From assembly GCF_900187305.1 (NCBI RefSeq), contig NZ_LT906434.1, positions 1,116,001 to 1,180,000 of the forward strand: a DNA stretch of 64,000 bases, read 5' to 3'. This DNA comes from Neisseria zoodegmatis (GTDB lineage: Bacteria; Pseudomonadota; Gammaproteobacteria; Burkholderiales; Neisseriaceae). Position 1 is the first letter of the stretch. Every line of letters begins with the position of its first letter. The notes beneath the pieces were generated by a model. The model had not been told where the DNA came from and made no database searches. It saw only the letters and a list, made by a program, of their open reading frames with translations. Both the position numbers and the translations under genes were made by a program. Shown here piece after piece: positions 9,361-17,131 of this stretch.

Positions 9361-9939
9361 TCAACCGGCAATGTGTTCCCGACTGCGTTGGTAGCGCGTG
9401 TATTTCCGATACAGCCAAAATGCCACCATCAAAACGACAAACACAGCCAAGATGGGCAGAAACAGGCTCAAGAGGCTCATGATTACGGCGATGCCGGTTT
9501 CGATAATCGAAAACACAGGGTTGGCCAAACCGCCGGTGGTGGCTGTGCTGGCGGCACGGGTAACGGCGTTGGTGCCTTTGATGGCCGCTGCGGCGCCTCC
9601 GCCTGCAATGATGGCCAAAGTCCACGTAACTGCCGGGCTTAAATCGGCAGCGGTCGAAGCCATCACAGCGGTGCCTGCCAGTCCGGCAAGCGGTACGGCG
9701 ATGGTGTCGAGCAGGTTGTCGATGTAGGGAATCAAATAGCTTAATGATTCGGTAATGGCTGCGATGCCTAAAATAATCAAAGCGTTGGTGCTGGCCAGCC
9801 ATTGCCAGTTTTCGTTTAGCGGCCACACGCCGAAATAGGCGGATACGCTCAAGGCAAACAAGGGTAAAAATACGCGGAATCCTGCGCTGGCTGCCAAGCC
9901 TATGCCGAGTGCAATGCTGAGAATAGTGTCGAAATTCAT
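9361..9939 (-). CDS. DUF4126 family membrane protein
   Basis: Starting at the ATG at 9939 gives 192 residues; a longer frame would need a TTG at 9963. The protein has about five hydrophobic segments with small-residue-rich turns (LAASAGFRVFLPLFALS, GLAGTAVMASTAADLSP, AGGGAAAAIKGTNAVTRAAST), matching the DUF4126 family of unknown function. It lies upstream of greB in the same direction, with a widely spaced DUS pair (9268-9336) between them. Role unknown; inner-membrane location is inferred. Confidence 0.8.
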   Translation of the reverse strand: MNFDTILSIALGIGLAASAGFRVFLPLFALSVSAYFGVWPLNENWQWLASTNALIILGIAAITESLSYLIPYIDNLLDTIAVPLAGLAGTAVMASTAADLSPAVTWTLAIIAGGGAAAAIKGTNAVTRAASTATTGGLANPVFSIIETGIAVIMSLLSLFLPILAVFVVLMVAFWLYRKYTRYQRSREHIAG

Positions 9940-10137
9940 GATGTTAACCAGTCTTTTAAACAACAGCGCTACTGTACATGAGAATAAAGCCCCGCGAAAG
10001 AAAGAGAGTGGGGCGGTTATCTTGAGTGCACGGCAGCAAATGTTGTTAGTGTGTTGTGATGCTGAAGAAGCGGGTAGGGTGCAGATAAGAGTGTTTGGAA
10101 GATATACAGTTCAAAGCTTAGATGCAAATTGTGTTTA

Positions 10138-10179
10138 AGGCCGTCTGAAACATGCTACCGCTACTTTTCAGACGGCCTC
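10138..10179 (-). terminator. DUS hairpin overlapping the end of the MFS gene
   Basis: AAGGCCGTCTGAAA and its complement, with an 18-bp loop, span the stop codon of the MFS gene at 10161. One arm encodes the final residues RPSEK of that protein. Confidence 0.6.
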
Positions 10180-11360
10180 AACATACCTTTCACGGTAATC
10201 AGCAAGGCGAATGCCTGCACAGAAAGCAAAACCCCGGCCACGCCCGGCCAGCCGTAATGCCGATAAGCCAAGCCGCACAGCCACGCGCCGAGGGTGCCGC
10301 CGCCGTAGTAAGCCATGTAATACAGACCCGATGCCAATGAGCGGCCTTCTTTCACATTGGCCGCAATATAGCTGATGGTCGCCGCCTGCGTAATGAATAC
10401 GCCCGACGACATCAAGGCCAAAGCGGCGATCACGGCAGGGAGCGGGGCGGTCAAAGTGCCGATAACGCCCGCTGCCGACAAGGCCACCGCGAGGATGATG
10501 GTGGGTGCGCTGCCAAAGCGGTTGATCAGCCTTGCCGATAAAGGCGTAATGACCATACCGATTAAGTAAACCGTAAACAGGTTGGCCAAGCTGCCGCTGT
10601 CGAGCGAGTACGGTTCTTCGGCGAGATGCAGATTGATATAGGTAAAACAGCCCACCAGCGAACACAACAAACACGCACCAAGCAGGCAGGCCGCCACCAC
10701 ATAGCGGTTTTTCAGATGGCCTGATAAAGTGCGTAAGGCCGTCTGAAAATGCGGTTTGGCTACAAAGCGTTGTGATGCGGGCAGCTGCTTCCACACAAAA
10801 AACGCACTCACAACAGTCAAACAAGCCATCACATAAAACGCCTGCCGCCAGCCCATGATTTCGCTCAAATGGCCGAGAATAAACCGCCCGAGAAAACCGC
10901 CCAGCACCGTGCCCGTTACATAAAGCGACATCAGCCGCGTCATCGTTTTAGCGTCAAATTCCTCGCCGATATAGGCAATCAGCACTACTGTGATGCCCGG
11001 CACAGCCACACCCTGCAAAAAACGCCACAGCATCATCTGTTCAATCGTCTGCGCGCCCGCCAAAAGGGCAGTCGGCACCGCCAAAAACAAGAGCGAGCTG
11101 ACAATAAAGACTTTGCGCCCGATTGCATCCGACAACATACCCATAAACGGCGAGATCAGCGCCACACCCAATACCGTCGCCCCAACCGAAAGCCCGGCCT
11201 GAACCTCCGTTGCCGCCAAATCCTGCACCAGCAGCGGCAAGATGGCCTGCACGGAATAAACCTGCAGGAAAGCAGAGAGACCGACAAGCATGACCGCCAA
11301 GCGCAAAAGCAGCGACACGTTTTGTTCCGACGCCGCTTTTCGGCACCGATTCTGAATCAT
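10161..11360 (-). CDS. MFS transporter (drug/sugar efflux type)
   Basis: The 399-residue protein has twelve predicted membrane helices and the MFS loop pattern GMLSDAIGRKVFIVSSLLF between helices 2 and 3. It resembles YnfM/AraJ-like exporters (VYSVQAILPLLVQDLAATEVQAG at the start). Substrate cannot be deduced. The start at 11360 has a GGGGTG ribosome site 5 bp away. The C-terminus RPSEK is encoded by a DNA uptake sequence, and another in-frame uptake sequence lies near 10737. It is a single-gene unit. Confidence 0.85.
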   Translation of the reverse strand: MIQNRCRKAASEQNVSLLLRLAVMLVGLSAFLQVYSVQAILPLLVQDLAATEVQAGLSVGATVLGVALISPFMGMLSDAIGRKVFIVSSLLFLAVPTALLAGAQTIEQMMLWRFLQGVAVPGITVVLIAYIGEEFDAKTMTRLMSLYVTGTVLGGFLGRFILGHLSEIMGWRQAFYVMACLTVVSAFFVWKQLPASQRFVAKPHFQTALRTLSGHLKNRYVVAACLLGACLLCSLVGCFTYINLHLAEEPYSLDSGSLANLFTVYLIGMVITPLSARLINRFGSAPTIILAVALSAAGVIGTLTAPLPAVIAALALMSSGVFITQAATISYIAANVKEGRSLASGLYYMAYYGGGTLGAWLCGLAYRHYGWPGVAGVLLSVQAFALLITVKGMLRPSEK

Positions 11361-11475
11361 GCAACACCCCGTCTTTTTTATCCGGCTAATTTTTGCCTAA
11401 CAGACACCGCCTACAATACACAACATAGGGAACCGGATTCCCTGTGTGTTCAACCACTTGGAAAGGATGCCTGCT

Positions 11476-11787
11476 ATGTTGAAACGAAATAAAACCATCG
11501 CCGCTTTATTGGCCTCTACCTTTGTTTTCGCCGCCGCGCCCGCGATGGCTGACAAAGACGATTATCACCTCCAGCAAAATCCGGGTAAATATATCACCCA
11601 CGAAACCGCAGCCAATGCTGCGCTGAAAAAATTTCCCGGCGCGTTTATCAAAGACGTAGATTTCGATATCAGCCGTCATGGCGGCGCGCACTATGATGTC
11701 GAATTAATCACCAAAGGCGGTCAAGAATACGACGTGATTGTGGACGCCAAAAACGGCCGCGTCTTGTCATCACGCATCGACTATTAA
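11476..11787 (+). CDS. Small periplasmic PepSY-domain protein
   Basis: The ATG at 11476 has AAAGGA 8 bp upstream and gives 103 residues. An N-terminal signal peptide ends at about ...AAAPAMA. The rest is one PepSY-like unit (AANAALKKFPGAFIKDVDFDISRHGGAHYDVELITKGGQEYDVIVDAKNGRVLSS), the fold found in peptidase propeptides and in small periplasmic proteins that inhibit or sense peptidases. A terminator follows. Function is unknown. Confidence 0.85.
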   Translation: MLKRNKTIAALLASTFVFAAAPAMADKDDYHLQQNPGKYITHETAANAALKKFPGAFIKDVDFDISRHGGAHYDVELITKGGQEYDVIVDAKNGRVLSSRIDY

Positions 11788-11818
11788 TTTTACTCCCTCG
11801 TTTTATACTTTAGAACAA

Positions 11819-11849
11819 CGGCCTGAAAGCATAACGCGCTTTCAGGCCG
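11819..11849. terminator. Bidirectional terminator
   Basis: CGGCCTGAAAGC and its exact complement surround a 7-base loop and are followed by TTTTT. It lies between the convergent PepSY gene and tag. Confidence 0.75.
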
Positions 11850-11870
11850 CTTTTTAGCTAATTATTCCGC

Positions 11871-12407
11871 TCATTTCGGCTTGGCAGCCAATACTTTTTC
11901 ATAAATCGGGCAATGTTCCGCATGCGCCCCTTTCAAATAACCCGTACTCATCAAAAACTCGTTCACAATTTCGCCGCCGACAAATTTAAAATGCTTTTTG
12001 AAAAGCTTTACCCATTCGGGCAAACAGAGCGGGTGATGCACATCGAGCCAGTTTTTAAACGAACCGTATTCGTTTTGCAACAACATAATCTGCCCGGCAT
12101 TATAAACCGCCGCACGAATTTTCAAGCGGTTGCGGATAATGCCCGCATCGTTCAACAAACGCTCGACATCGGCTTCGGTATAAGCAGCAACCGTGGCAAT
12201 ATCAAAACCCGAATAGGCCGTCTGAAAAGCTTTCTGCTTTTTCAGTATCAACGTCCAACTCAACCCGGCTTGGTTGATTTCCAATAGCAGCCGTTCAAAC
12301 AGCTCATTGTCGCCGGCAATAGGAAAACCGTAAGCATGGTCGTGGTAATGCTTGTTCGGATTATCCGTATCAAGCGGCAGTGCATTGGCAAAATCGCAAT
12401 AACTCAT
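11871..12407 (-). CDS. tag: DNA-3-methyladenine glycosylase I
   Basis: This 178-residue protein matches Tag along its length, with YHDHAYGFPIAGDNELFERLLLEINQAGLSW and RNRLKIRAAVYNA. The HhH-like fold removes 3-methyladenine from DNA, starting base excision repair. An uptake sequence in the coding strand (near 12217) and a variant (AGGTCGTCTGAA) just before the start fit the known enrichment of uptake signals in repair genes. The left end of the tRNA-Leu element begins 85 bp beyond its start. Confidence 0.93.
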   Translation of the reverse strand: MSYCDFANALPLDTDNPNKHYHDHAYGFPIAGDNELFERLLLEINQAGLSWTLILKKQKAFQTAYSGFDIATVAAYTEADVERLLNDAGIIRNRLKIRAAVYNAGQIMLLQNEYGSFKNWLDVHHPLCLPEWVKLFKKHFKFVGGEIVNEFLMSTGYLKGAHAEHCPIYEKVLAAKPK

Positions 12408-12492
12408 GATTCAGACGACCTTGATTGGAGGAAGATGCTTGAATTGTAGCGGGTTGTGACGGTTTTATGTTTGGAGGGGAGAAAACCGGCAA

Positions 12493-12511
12493 GCCGACAA
12501 TGAGACTTGAA
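12493..12511. repeat. attL: 19-bp direct repeat of the tRNA-Leu 3' end
   Basis: GCCGACAATGAGACTTGAA is identical to 22008-22026, the acceptor and T-arm part of tRNA-Leu(GAG). Similarity continues for three bases (TCA) if one base is gapped. It marks the left end of the integrated element. Confidence 0.85.
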
Positions 12512-12703
12512 TCAGAGGTTTAAATTATTGTTTTGATTATATATTTTATTTTCATATTTGATAAACACCCCCAAATGTACCCCCATCTTGCAAAAGTCAA
12601 AGCGTTTTTGGGCTGATTTTGTGGTTTTTTTGCGGCTTTGGGGTATGGGGTTTTGTTGGATTGAGTATAGCGCATTTTGTGCTGTTTTTCAGGCAACCAT
12701 AAA
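12512..12703. other. Left end of the integrated element, no gene seen
   Basis: About 190 bp inside attL without a convincing gene. It contains a short AT-rich stretch (12525-12565) that could hold integrase or excisionase binding sites, as expected for an attachment arm. Confidence 0.4.
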
Positions 12704-12732
12704 AAAACACCAGCGGCGCGGGCTGGTGTTTT
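12704..12732 (-). terminator. Terminator in the element, copy 1
   Basis: AAAACACCAGC and its complement form a stem with a 7-base GC-rich loop. Read on the minus strand the stem is followed by a run of T. A second copy of the same sequence lies at 13973-13999. Confidence 0.65.
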
Positions 12733-12748
12733 GTGTTTTCAGGCGGCC

Positions 12749-12814
12749 TTATAAGCCTGCCAGTTGGTCGGGGTGGCAGTTATACACTTCGGCCAAAGTT
12801 TCGCGGGTTTTGGC
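12749..12814 (-). pseudogene. Possible 3' remnant of a lost gene
   Basis: Immediately before the terminator, the minus strand has 21 codons ending in a stop (C-terminus ETLAEVYNCHPDQLAGL). Stops lie in the same frame just upstream (12815-12823). The position, protein-like composition and downstream terminator suggest the tail of a deleted gene. I do not recognise the family; it could also be chance. Confidence 0.3.
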
Positions 12815-12858
12815 CTATTAAACGCCCTAAAAAAACATTGCTATATATGCAAAACACT

Positions 12859-13113
12859 GCGGGTATGGCGGGTATGCGGGTATGATGGGGTTAAAGTATT
12901 GATATTAAATGATTAAATCATACCCGATATAGTGAAAATAGGCGGGTTGGTGCGGGTATGAGGCGCGTCTTTACATTATAAGTTTATGATTATAAAGCCA
13001 TACCCGCACATACCCGTTCATACCCGCGTTAATTTATGTAAGCGGGTATGCGTGAAACCCTTATAAATAAAGGCTTGCAGGGGTGTTTTTAATTGCATAC
13101 CCGCCATACCCGC
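12859..13113. repeat. Iteron cluster (GCGGGTATG), candidate replication origin
   Basis: Nine exact copies of the 9-mer GCGGGTATG lie within 255 bp. Five are on the plus strand (12859, 12868, 12876, 12952, 13042) and four on the minus strand (12999, 13019, 13096, 13105). Two more match 8 of 9 (12919, 13009). Several are directly adjacent. Clustered iterons near replication genes and next to an AT-rich tract are the usual layout of an initiator-binding origin in satellites and plasmids. Function is inferred. Confidence 0.7.
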
Positions 13114-13137
13114 TGATTTTTCGTTATCCTGTATAGG

Positions 13138-13200
13138 GAAAAATTTTTTATGAAATAATTTGATGATTTTTTGGTAAATCATTTCCTGATAGGAAACAAT
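13138..13200. other. AT-rich tract with a palindrome, candidate unwinding element
   Basis: This 63-bp stretch is mostly A and T and directly follows the last iteron. It ends with the perfect palindrome TTTCCTGATAGGAAA (13182-13196). It could be the duplex-unwinding part of the origin. Confidence 0.45.
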
Positions 13201-13230
13201 AAGGGGCGGGCTTGGGTAATATAAGTTTTA

Positions 13231-13274
13231 AAAAGGCCGTCTGAAACAAGGGGTAATTGTTCAGACGGCCTTTT
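13231..13274 (-). terminator. DUS-pair terminator after the antitoxin gene
   Basis: AAAAGGCCGTCTGAA and its complement flank a 14-base loop and lie 15 bp beyond the antitoxin stop codon. Confidence 0.65.
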
Positions 13275-13288
13275 TTGTATTTGGCAGT

Positions 13289-13612
13289 TTAGGGCTTTTC
13301 TGCCGTTTGCGGTGGCTTGGCCGTAAACGTCATTTGTACCCCCAACGCGTGTAATACTTTGGTAATGGTATCAAAGCGGGGTTTGGCATTGGGGGCTAGT
13401 GATTTGTATAGGCTTTCACGGGATACCCCCGCATCTTTGGCTACTTGCATTATGCCCCGCGCTTTGGCGGCGGTATTGATGGCCTGTAACAAAATATTGT
13501 TGTCGTTTGCGTCTATGGCTTCTTCTGCCGCCGCTTCCAAGAATAAGGCTATGTCTTCTTCGTCTTGCAAATAGCGGGCGGGGTCAAATGGGGTAATGGT
13601 GGTTTTAGTCAT
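13289..13612 (-). CDS. HigA/HTH-type antitoxin of a type II toxin-antitoxin pair
   Basis: This 107-residue protein carries a helix-turn-helix (about residues 50-95: AAKARGIMQVAKDAGVSRESLYKSLAPNAKPRFDTITKVLHALGV) of the family annotated as addiction-module antidote proteins, HigA-1-like. The N-terminal FDPARYLQDEEDIALFLEAA is also typical of that family. It follows the toxin gene with an 8-bp overlap; toxin-first order is usual for higBA. It should neutralise the toxin and repress the pair. The module lies next to the iteron cluster and probably stabilises the element. Confidence 0.88.
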   Translation of the reverse strand: MTKTTITPFDPARYLQDEEDIALFLEAAAEEAIDANDNNILLQAINTAAKARGIMQVAKDAGVSRESLYKSLAPNAKPRFDTITKVLHALGVQMTFTAKPPQTAEKP

Positions 13613-13907
13613 GGCTTAATTCCTGTTTGATTTGGTGGGCGCGGGCTATATCGGCTTGCTGTGTGCCTTTGTCGCCGCCTATCAGCATAAAAATAACGGT
13701 ATTGCCGCGTATGGTGTAGTAAAGGCGGTAGCCTTTTCCGTCTGTTATTCTCATTTCGCTTATTCCGCCGCCTATGGCTTTATGGTCGCCTAAGTTGCCC
13801 AATTGGGCGCGTAATAGGCGGGCGGCAATCTTGGCTTTGGCGCGTTTGTCTTTTAGGGCGGCAAGCCATGTTTCAAAGTGGTTTGTGGTTTTGATTTGGT
13901 ATTCCAT
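13605..13907 (-). CDS. RelE/HigB-like toxin of a type II toxin-antitoxin pair
   Basis: The 100-residue protein matches the addiction-module killer family (RelE/ParE superfamily, HigB-1-like). It shows the N-terminal FETWLAALKDKRAKAKIAARLLRAQLGN helices and the strand GISEMRITDGKGYRLYYTIRGNTVIFMLIGGDKGTQ. Proteins of this family usually cleave mRNA on the ribosome. The start at 13907 is followed by an 8-bp overlap with the antitoxin gene. Just upstream is a short non-coding gap with one uptake sequence and a terminator. Confidence 0.88.
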   Translation of the reverse strand: MEYQIKTTNHFETWLAALKDKRAKAKIAARLLRAQLGNLGDHKAIGGGISEMRITDGKGYRLYYTIRGNTVIFMLIGGDKGTQQADIARAHQIKQELSHD

Positions 13908-13972
13908 ATATTGATTATGTATCCGATTGGATACATTGTCAATGCGTATGCCCTGCCGTTTCAGACGGCCAT

Positions 13973-13999
13973 AAAAAACACCAGCGGCGGGGCTGGTGT
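13973..13999 (-). terminator. Terminator in the element, copy 2, after the DUF927 gene
   Basis: ACACCAGC and its complement (13978-13985 and 13992-13999) form a stem followed by a T run on the minus strand. It is nearly the same sequence as 12704-12732. Confidence 0.6.
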
Positions 14000-14043
14000 C
14001 GGGTTGGTTTTCTGCCGATAAACCTTAAGGGCTTTCAGACGGC

Positions 14044-15837
14044 CTATTGTTCGGCTTGGTTGTCGCTGTCTTGGCTTGGCGGCTCTATGCCTACCAGCAC
14101 ATAAAAACGTCCTTTGCCATAGCGTTTGAATTGCCAGCGGCTGTCTTTTCCATCACGTTTCAGCCATTTAATACCGAAAAGTACATTACAAGTCTTGTTT
14201 GTTTCAAAACTTTTGGATATTTCGTTTTCAAATACGGCGGGGATTATCCAAAATTCGTCTAAATGCGCCTGCTCTTTGCGCTTTCGATAGCCTGCGTGGT
14301 CTTGATTGGTAAATTCGCTGTTCCAATCCACAAAGCGCATGGATTCTGCGTAAAGTTGCATGAAGTCTATGGCCTGTTTGATGATTTGGTTGTCTTCATA
14401 TTTGCCTGTGCCTGTGCGGCGGTGCCATGCGTCGAAACATTGCTTGATGCCTGTCATGCCTACCCCTGCGCCTAAGCCTGTAATGCCGTGCTTGGCGGCC
14501 AGTTCCAGCGCGGCGGCGGTTATGGCAAAGCGTAAGGCAACGGTGCGGCTTTGGCCGTCGGTATCGGGCAACATGGCCATAAAGTCGGCCATTATAGCGC
14601 GGGCTTCGTTGATGGCTTTAGGGTCTTCCAATAACAGGCGGATAAGGGCGCGGCCTGCTGTGCCGTGGTATCGGGCGGCGTGGGCGGTAATGGCTTCGCT
14701 TAAGGCTGCGCCTTTTTCGTGGCCGTGCAGGGTGTCAAAAACGCCTAAGCCGTGGCCTGCGTCGCTGGGAATATCGGGCAGGCGGGCGGCTTGGCCTGCG
14801 TTCCATTCTACGCCTGCCGTTTTCAGAAAGCTGTTTAGGGGCTTTTCGCCTGTGGAAAGCATGAAAATCCGCCAGCGGCTTAATTCCCGGTTGCCGCCGT
14901 CTTTTGCGCCCTGTACTTTGGAAACGCCGTTAATCACGGAATAGGCGGTTTGAGCTACGGCTTTTGCGTTGGCTTGGCCGATTTCGTCTAATACCAGTAG
15001 GCCGTCATTGCGGGCGGCGGCGGTGTTGGTAAAGCCTAAGCCTGTGCCTGTCCATGTCAGCATAAGCGTTTCAGGGTTGCCCCATACGGATAATGCGGCT
15101 TTGGCGGCGGTTGATTTGCCGTCGCGTGAATCGCCGAAAAGGTGGAATCCCCCTGCTTCGATATTCAACAGGCGGGCAAGCGGGGCGGCTAGGGCGGTGC
15201 CGATTGCCAAGCATAAGCGGCTGTTGCCTGCCATATAGCGGGCTATGCCTTGCTGCCAGTCTTCAAGGCTGCCGCTTTCGGTGTAGCTGTCGGCCTGTGA
15301 TTTGTCGCCGTTGTAAATCACTTTGGCGGGCTGTTTTTTGGCGGTTATGGCTTCGCCGTTGGGCAGGATATAGGCTGTATTGTCGGCACACCAGCCCGCG
15401 CGGTTGGTTACGGTGTAGCGTTCGTTGCTGCCGTCGGTTTGCAGATAATCGGCCAGTAATTCGCGTTTTCTGCGGCTTGCCATGATTGTAATGCCGTGTG
15501 ATTGCAGGCGTTGCCAGTTTACGCCGATTTCGGCCATCGGCAGGGCTTCTATGCGGGCTTTGCGGGTTACGGCATCGCGCCAGCGGATAATGCGGTAATG
15601 GCTGCCCGTTTCGTCGGTGCCGCGCCCAATAAGCTCGATTGGGTCGGCCAGTTTCAGCGGGGATTTTTCGTGAACTTCGCCATTATTGTCGGTTTCTACG
15701 GCAATGTAGAAAACGCTGTTTTGGGTGCATTGGAAATACGGGCGCAATTCTGCTTGTTCAAACTCGGCAAGGGCGGTGGCCTGAATGGTTTCGGGGCTGG
15801 TGTCGGCGGTGTTGTCGTGTATAGTTTCGTTTTTCAT
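14044..15837 (-). CDS. DUF927 P-loop ATPase, probable replicative helicase/initiator of the element
   Basis: The 597-residue protein belongs to the DUF927 family found beside primases in phage satellites. It has a Walker A motif (GDSRDGKST, near residue 240) and a Walker B motif (LLVLDEIG, near residue 280), so it should bind and hydrolyse ATP. Family members are thought to act as helicases together with Toprim primases. It is encoded 174 bp downstream of the primase gene, and its end lies close to the iteron cluster. No separate origin-binding domain can be recognised by eye. Helicase function is inferred, not shown. Confidence 0.82.
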   Translation of the reverse strand: MKNETIHDNTADTSPETIQATALAEFEQAELRPYFQCTQNSVFYIAVETDNNGEVHEKSPLKLADPIELIGRGTDETGSHYRIIRWRDAVTRKARIEALPMAEIGVNWQRLQSHGITIMASRRKRELLADYLQTDGSNERYTVTNRAGWCADNTAYILPNGEAITAKKQPAKVIYNGDKSQADSYTESGSLEDWQQGIARYMAGNSRLCLAIGTALAAPLARLLNIEAGGFHLFGDSRDGKSTAAKAALSVWGNPETLMLTWTGTGLGFTNTAAARNDGLLVLDEIGQANAKAVAQTAYSVINGVSKVQGAKDGGNRELSRWRIFMLSTGEKPLNSFLKTAGVEWNAGQAARLPDIPSDAGHGLGVFDTLHGHEKGAALSEAITAHAARYHGTAGRALIRLLLEDPKAINEARAIMADFMAMLPDTDGQSRTVALRFAITAAALELAAKHGITGLGAGVGMTGIKQCFDAWHRRTGTGKYEDNQIIKQAIDFMQLYAESMRFVDWNSEFTNQDHAGYRKRKEQAHLDEFWIIPAVFENEISKSFETNKTCNVLFGIKWLKRDGKDSRWQFKRYGKGRFYVLVGIEPPSQDSDNQAEQ

Positions 15838-16011
15838 GATGGTATTCCTGATTTTTCCTGTTTTGGGCGGCCTGTATCGGCTGCCCTTTTTGTTTGCCGG
15901 TGTATTTCAGACGGCAGGCGGGAAAATCTGCGCTGTTTGGGGTGTTATCCGCTTAGGTAAGGGGTAAGGCCGTCTGAAAGGGAAACGGGCTGAAAACGCA
16001 AATACGGCGGT

Positions 16012-17121
16012 TTACGGCGGGGCGGTCTGTTCGTCTTGGCGGCAGTTCAGTTCGTCTAAAGCGTCAAAGCCTGCTGTTTCGGGCTGCCATATCCGCGCCT
16101 TGATACCCGCTTTGATGGCTCTTACTGCCAAGCTGTGGGCGGCTTTCATGCCCGTGCGGTTGTCGTCGTTGTCGGCGCAAATAAACAGTTCCTGCGTTTC
16201 AGACGGCCATATAAACGAAGCCATGCCGTAAGCGGATAAGGCGGCAACGGCGGGCAGGCCGAAAAGGGCGCGGGCGGCAAAGGCGGTTTCTATGCCCTCG
16301 GCAACAATCAGGCGGCCTTGCGTATCAGGCTGGAAAAGGTGTACCGCTGCGCCTTTCAGGGCATCGGGTAAACGGGATTGCATCTTTTTGGCGGGCAACG
16401 GCTCGCCTGTGTGCGGGTGGTGGATATTCAGTTTGGTAAAGGTCGGGGTATGGTTGCCGTTATCGACGTATAGCTTGGTATAAACCGCATCAAGGTAGGT
16501 TTTATGCAAGCCCTGTAATTGGCCGTCGGCGGTGGTTACGGCGGCCAGCATGGCGGGGAAATAGCCGATTAACAGCGGCTTGGCCGTTTGGCCGTCGGTG
16601 TCGGTTGCCCATAGGGGTAAGGCTGCGTGATAACGGATATTGAAGGCCGTCTGAAAAGCGGTATCAGGTATGCCGCGCCCGTGCAGATATTGCGCGGCGG
16701 GGTCTTGGCTGCTGATGGGTATGGCTTCGTGCCATAGATTCAGCAAGGCGGCCTGTTTGTCTTGCGGCGGGGCGGCAGGCTTGGCAGGGGGCAACGGGGC
16801 GCGGGGCTGGTGTTGCCCTGCTTGGCCGTCTGAAAAACCCAATAAAGCGGCGGTTTCGTTGGCGGCGGTGGCAAAGTCGTAACCAAACACCAGCATAAGC
16901 AAGTCAAAGCCGCTGCCGCCGTCGGGGGTGCATTGGTTGCAGATAAACGCGCCCGTGCCTTGATAGTCGGTGTAGCGGTAACGGTCTTTACCGCCGCAAT
17001 AGGGGCAGGGGCAATGTTTACGGGGGTTAAGGTATTCGCGGGGAATGCCAAGCGCGGCATGGATTTCAGGCCAGCGGCCAGCGGCGGCGGCTTTCAGGTC
17101 GGATAGGTCGTAAGATTTCAT
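16012..17121 (-). CDS. Phage/satellite-type DNA primase (zinc finger plus Toprim)
   Basis: Starting at ATG 17121 (MKSYDLSDL) gives 369 residues; an upstream start would overlap the preceding gene. A zinc-binding domain of the P4 alpha/T7 primase type is clear in CPCPYCGGKDRYRY...FICNQC (about residues 35-65). The Toprim domain follows, with GRLIVAEGIETAFAA and LFICADNDDN near residues 265-320. The enzyme should make RNA primers on the element's DNA. It lies directly upstream of the DUF927 ATPase gene, so primase and ATPase are separate proteins rather than fused as in P4 alpha. Uptake sequences occur inside the gene. Confidence 0.88.
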   Translation of the reverse strand: MKSYDLSDLKAAAAGRWPEIHAALGIPREYLNPRKHCPCPYCGGKDRYRYTDYQGTGAFICNQCTPDGGSGFDLLMLVFGYDFATAANETAALLGFSDGQAGQHQPRAPLPPAKPAAPPQDKQAALLNLWHEAIPISSQDPAAQYLHGRGIPDTAFQTAFNIRYHAALPLWATDTDGQTAKPLLIGYFPAMLAAVTTADGQLQGLHKTYLDAVYTKLYVDNGNHTPTFTKLNIHHPHTGEPLPAKKMQSRLPDALKGAAVHLFQPDTQGRLIVAEGIETAFAARALFGLPAVAALSAYGMASFIWPSETQELFICADNDDNRTGMKAAHSLAVRAIKAGIKARIWQPETAGFDALDELNCRQDEQTAPP

Positions 17122-17131
17122 GGCCCGGCCC

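Noticed and set aside
9902..10138. 78-codon ORF downstream of the MFS gene
   Set aside because: It begins antisense to the DUF4126 gene and runs into a DUS hairpin; no motif or ribosome site supports it.
12493..12511. Second, truncated tRNA gene
   Set aside because: Only the 3' 19 bases of a tRNA are present, without anticodon arm; it is an attachment-site copy.
12859..13113. CRISPR array
   Set aside because: The repeated unit is only 9 bp, occurs in both orientations with irregular spacing, and no cas gene is near. Iterons explain it better.
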